From Clostridiales bacterium (GTDB lineage: Bacteria > Bacillota > Clostridia > Tissierellales > Sedimentibacteraceae): 13,213 nucleotides of DNA. Each line of letters opens with the position of its first letter. Positions within the stretch are counted from its first letter, which is position 1. The notes beneath the pieces are model-generated. The model saw only the letters and a list, made by a program, of their open reading frames with translations, had not been told where the DNA came from and made no database searches. Location: assembly GCA_003487955.1 (NCBI GenBank), contig DNNJ01000043.1, positions 2,889 to 16,101 of the forward strand, written 5' to 3'. A program made the position numbers and the translations under genes. Positions 12,901 through 13,213 of this stretch are shown piece after piece.

Positions 12901-13213
12901 ATCCCATTAGCTCATATTGTTTTCTTATGTTGTTGTAGTCATTAAATGTCCAAGATTTGCTTCCTTCTCCTATTTTATATGTACCTTCAACATTTATAAG
13001 TACAAGCTTTATTTCGTATTCAATTCCTGTTTCACCTGCTAATGTTATTTTTTGACCGTTAATGTTTTTGTTTTCGCTTTTTAGCCATAGATACTGTTGG
13101 TCAAGTGATACTTTTCCATAAACCCCTGCCTTTAAGCTCACAATTTTATAATCACGTCCTACACCTCCAAACCCCCTGATGTAAATGTAGGGCTGGAGCT
13201 CTGTGATATAAGT
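9950..13213 (-). CDS. Large SLH-domain surface protein, C-terminal 1087 residues (start outside window)
   Basis: The frame is open to the window edge. The GTG at 13141 is internal-looking: the 24 codons before it read TYITELQPYIYIRGFGGVGR and onward without a stop. Numbering from that GTG, residues about 140-525 show seven spaced strand motifs of the AVAWTRV type, suggesting a beta-propeller. Residues about 552-645, 641-760 and 780-845 look like beta-sandwich (CARDB-like) adhesion domains, for example VGIYSIDVVKEAQRERILSI. A lysine/aspartate/proline linker at about 858-880 leads into three SLH domains: 882-935 (FKDVNDTDWFYDAVNF), 944-998 (FTDVEQGDYYYDAVTWA) and about 1004-1060 (YALPALQWAVGKGLIQGRGE). 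SLH domains bind pyruvylated cell-wall polysaccharide, so the protein is exported and displayed on the surface. Its ligand is unknown. Confidence 0.9.
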   Translation of the reverse strand, partial: TYITELQPYIYIRGFGGVGRDYKIVSLKAGVYGKVSLDQQYLWLKSENKNINGQKITLAGETGIEYEIKLVLINVEGTYKIGEGSKSWTFNDYNNIRKQYELMGLRSVGFNLNDETDNRKATFEDRSYLAHERSWNLFMARRAFAGGTNIIQTNAYPYSNPVLSTDGEMMVYISDMDSTELNEASACFSLKSDGVFPEGTPINSSDYADLDAVIDGTADNAAVAWTRVITDMELSPGSKATNEDILHMMSGTEIMAGIYDGSKFITKRLTENSMADMSPVVATNGNKAIVAWRSFDAGVDSGSEDETESHLSIENRDNIMYRIYNGSEWSEEKCLYDGSIDNINSYNIKMLSNGTSAVTYEVTIGNTDNTEIYCAIIDKDGSILNNIRLTNSEEGDETPQITSVEFPDSEERFVIAWNSVTEIGIDEIKGKSVIRIAAIDENGNIYSHLEAEIESSDTVDYSGFKFPKGSEKLEDLSIVWAQAEFDSEGNYSHSLWGRRFLYKDESFIVSPEIKLLELDKKISIDFYDSHVDNTEKINFMLQTTDYNTDQRLSNIIYGQAEYSNKLSLEQIYYTHNDILPGNKMPFMFRLYNKGIEPIDNVSIEFGGIIHKFADSDYIIPGQYKDINILYTVPETIVDPEYSITAEYPSSSDKVTGTIKLNIPDVGIYSIDVVKEAQRERILSIMLHNNTYSKLTEGKHIIKLYAYDSPDSEAMPIASAIISDADSFNMINSGMYSKNILLNEEALQGILNEEGEIPDNGVRIFINAVIEENGEEIKDFDLSNDWDYITIKSLISKNMERVTLVSRMNSAQAASVQVQFTNNSMNELKGGNIVVSLKNESGSIIETKQFGGKNTLTVGGEETFATIFDFNSGGASFDAAYIPYKPDDGKDTSDKPKDAKKPKDYINPFKDVNDTDWFYDAVNFVLENELMIGTSTDAFEPELLVTRGMLVTILHRLENLPAAASGNFTDVEQGDYYYDAVTWAQQNGIVLGINQSLFGPNESITREQFAAILYRYYLYKNNGVIDIGADLSGYEDSGMISDYALPALQWAVGKGLIQGRGEDTLAPRGNATRAETAVILQRFLEGNI

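Overview
The window is AT-rich DNA, probably from a low-GC member of the Bacillota, most likely the class Clostridia. The evidence is strong AGGAGG-type ribosome sites, TTGAAA/TATAAT-like promoters, AT-rich codon choice, a clostridial-type EF-G paralogue, a BlaI/M56 pair and a giant SLH-anchored surface protein. I cannot name the genus from the sequence.

Layout. (1) 1-1350: the 3' two thirds of an elongation factor G-like gene and its hairpin terminator. (2) 1400-4600: an accessory, rearranged segment. It has a tandem-promoter gene for an AlbA/Schlafen-type DNA-binding protein with a GHKL ATPase-like domain. A truncated antitoxin is translationally coupled to that gene. An intact RelB/RelE-type toxin-antitoxin pair follows, with its own promoter and operator. 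After it come the tail of an Rpn/PD-(D/E)XK-type gene, a 71-bp second copy of part of the AlbA-like gene fused in frame to what looks like the lost tail of the truncated antitoxin, and a truncated RelE-like toxin. (3) 4593-7258: a BlaI/MecI-type repressor and an M56 (BlaR1-like) membrane metalloprotease behind a large palindrome, followed by a small membrane protein. This reads as a signal-responsive operon. The sensor's outer domain does not look like a beta-lactam-binding domain. (4) 7276-9804: a 24-bp perfect palindrome, a LysO-type amino-acid exporter, a small membrane-anchored protein, a decayed zinc-ribbon-like remnant and a SAM-dependent methyltransferase. (5) 9921-13213, minus strand: a terminator and the C-terminal 1087 residues of a very large surface protein. 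It has a probable beta-propeller, adhesion-type beta-sandwich domains, a charged linker and three SLH domains; its start lies outside the window.

How the parts relate. The toxin-antitoxin genes and fragments form a patch of repeated insertion and recombination. The best sign is an antitoxin whose front part ends at about 3029 and whose probable tail reappears at about 4216. The BlaI-M56-membrane protein set is the most coherent regulatory unit. The last gene faces the opposite way and converges on the methyltransferase. No tRNA, rRNA, CRISPR array or complete insertion sequence was seen.
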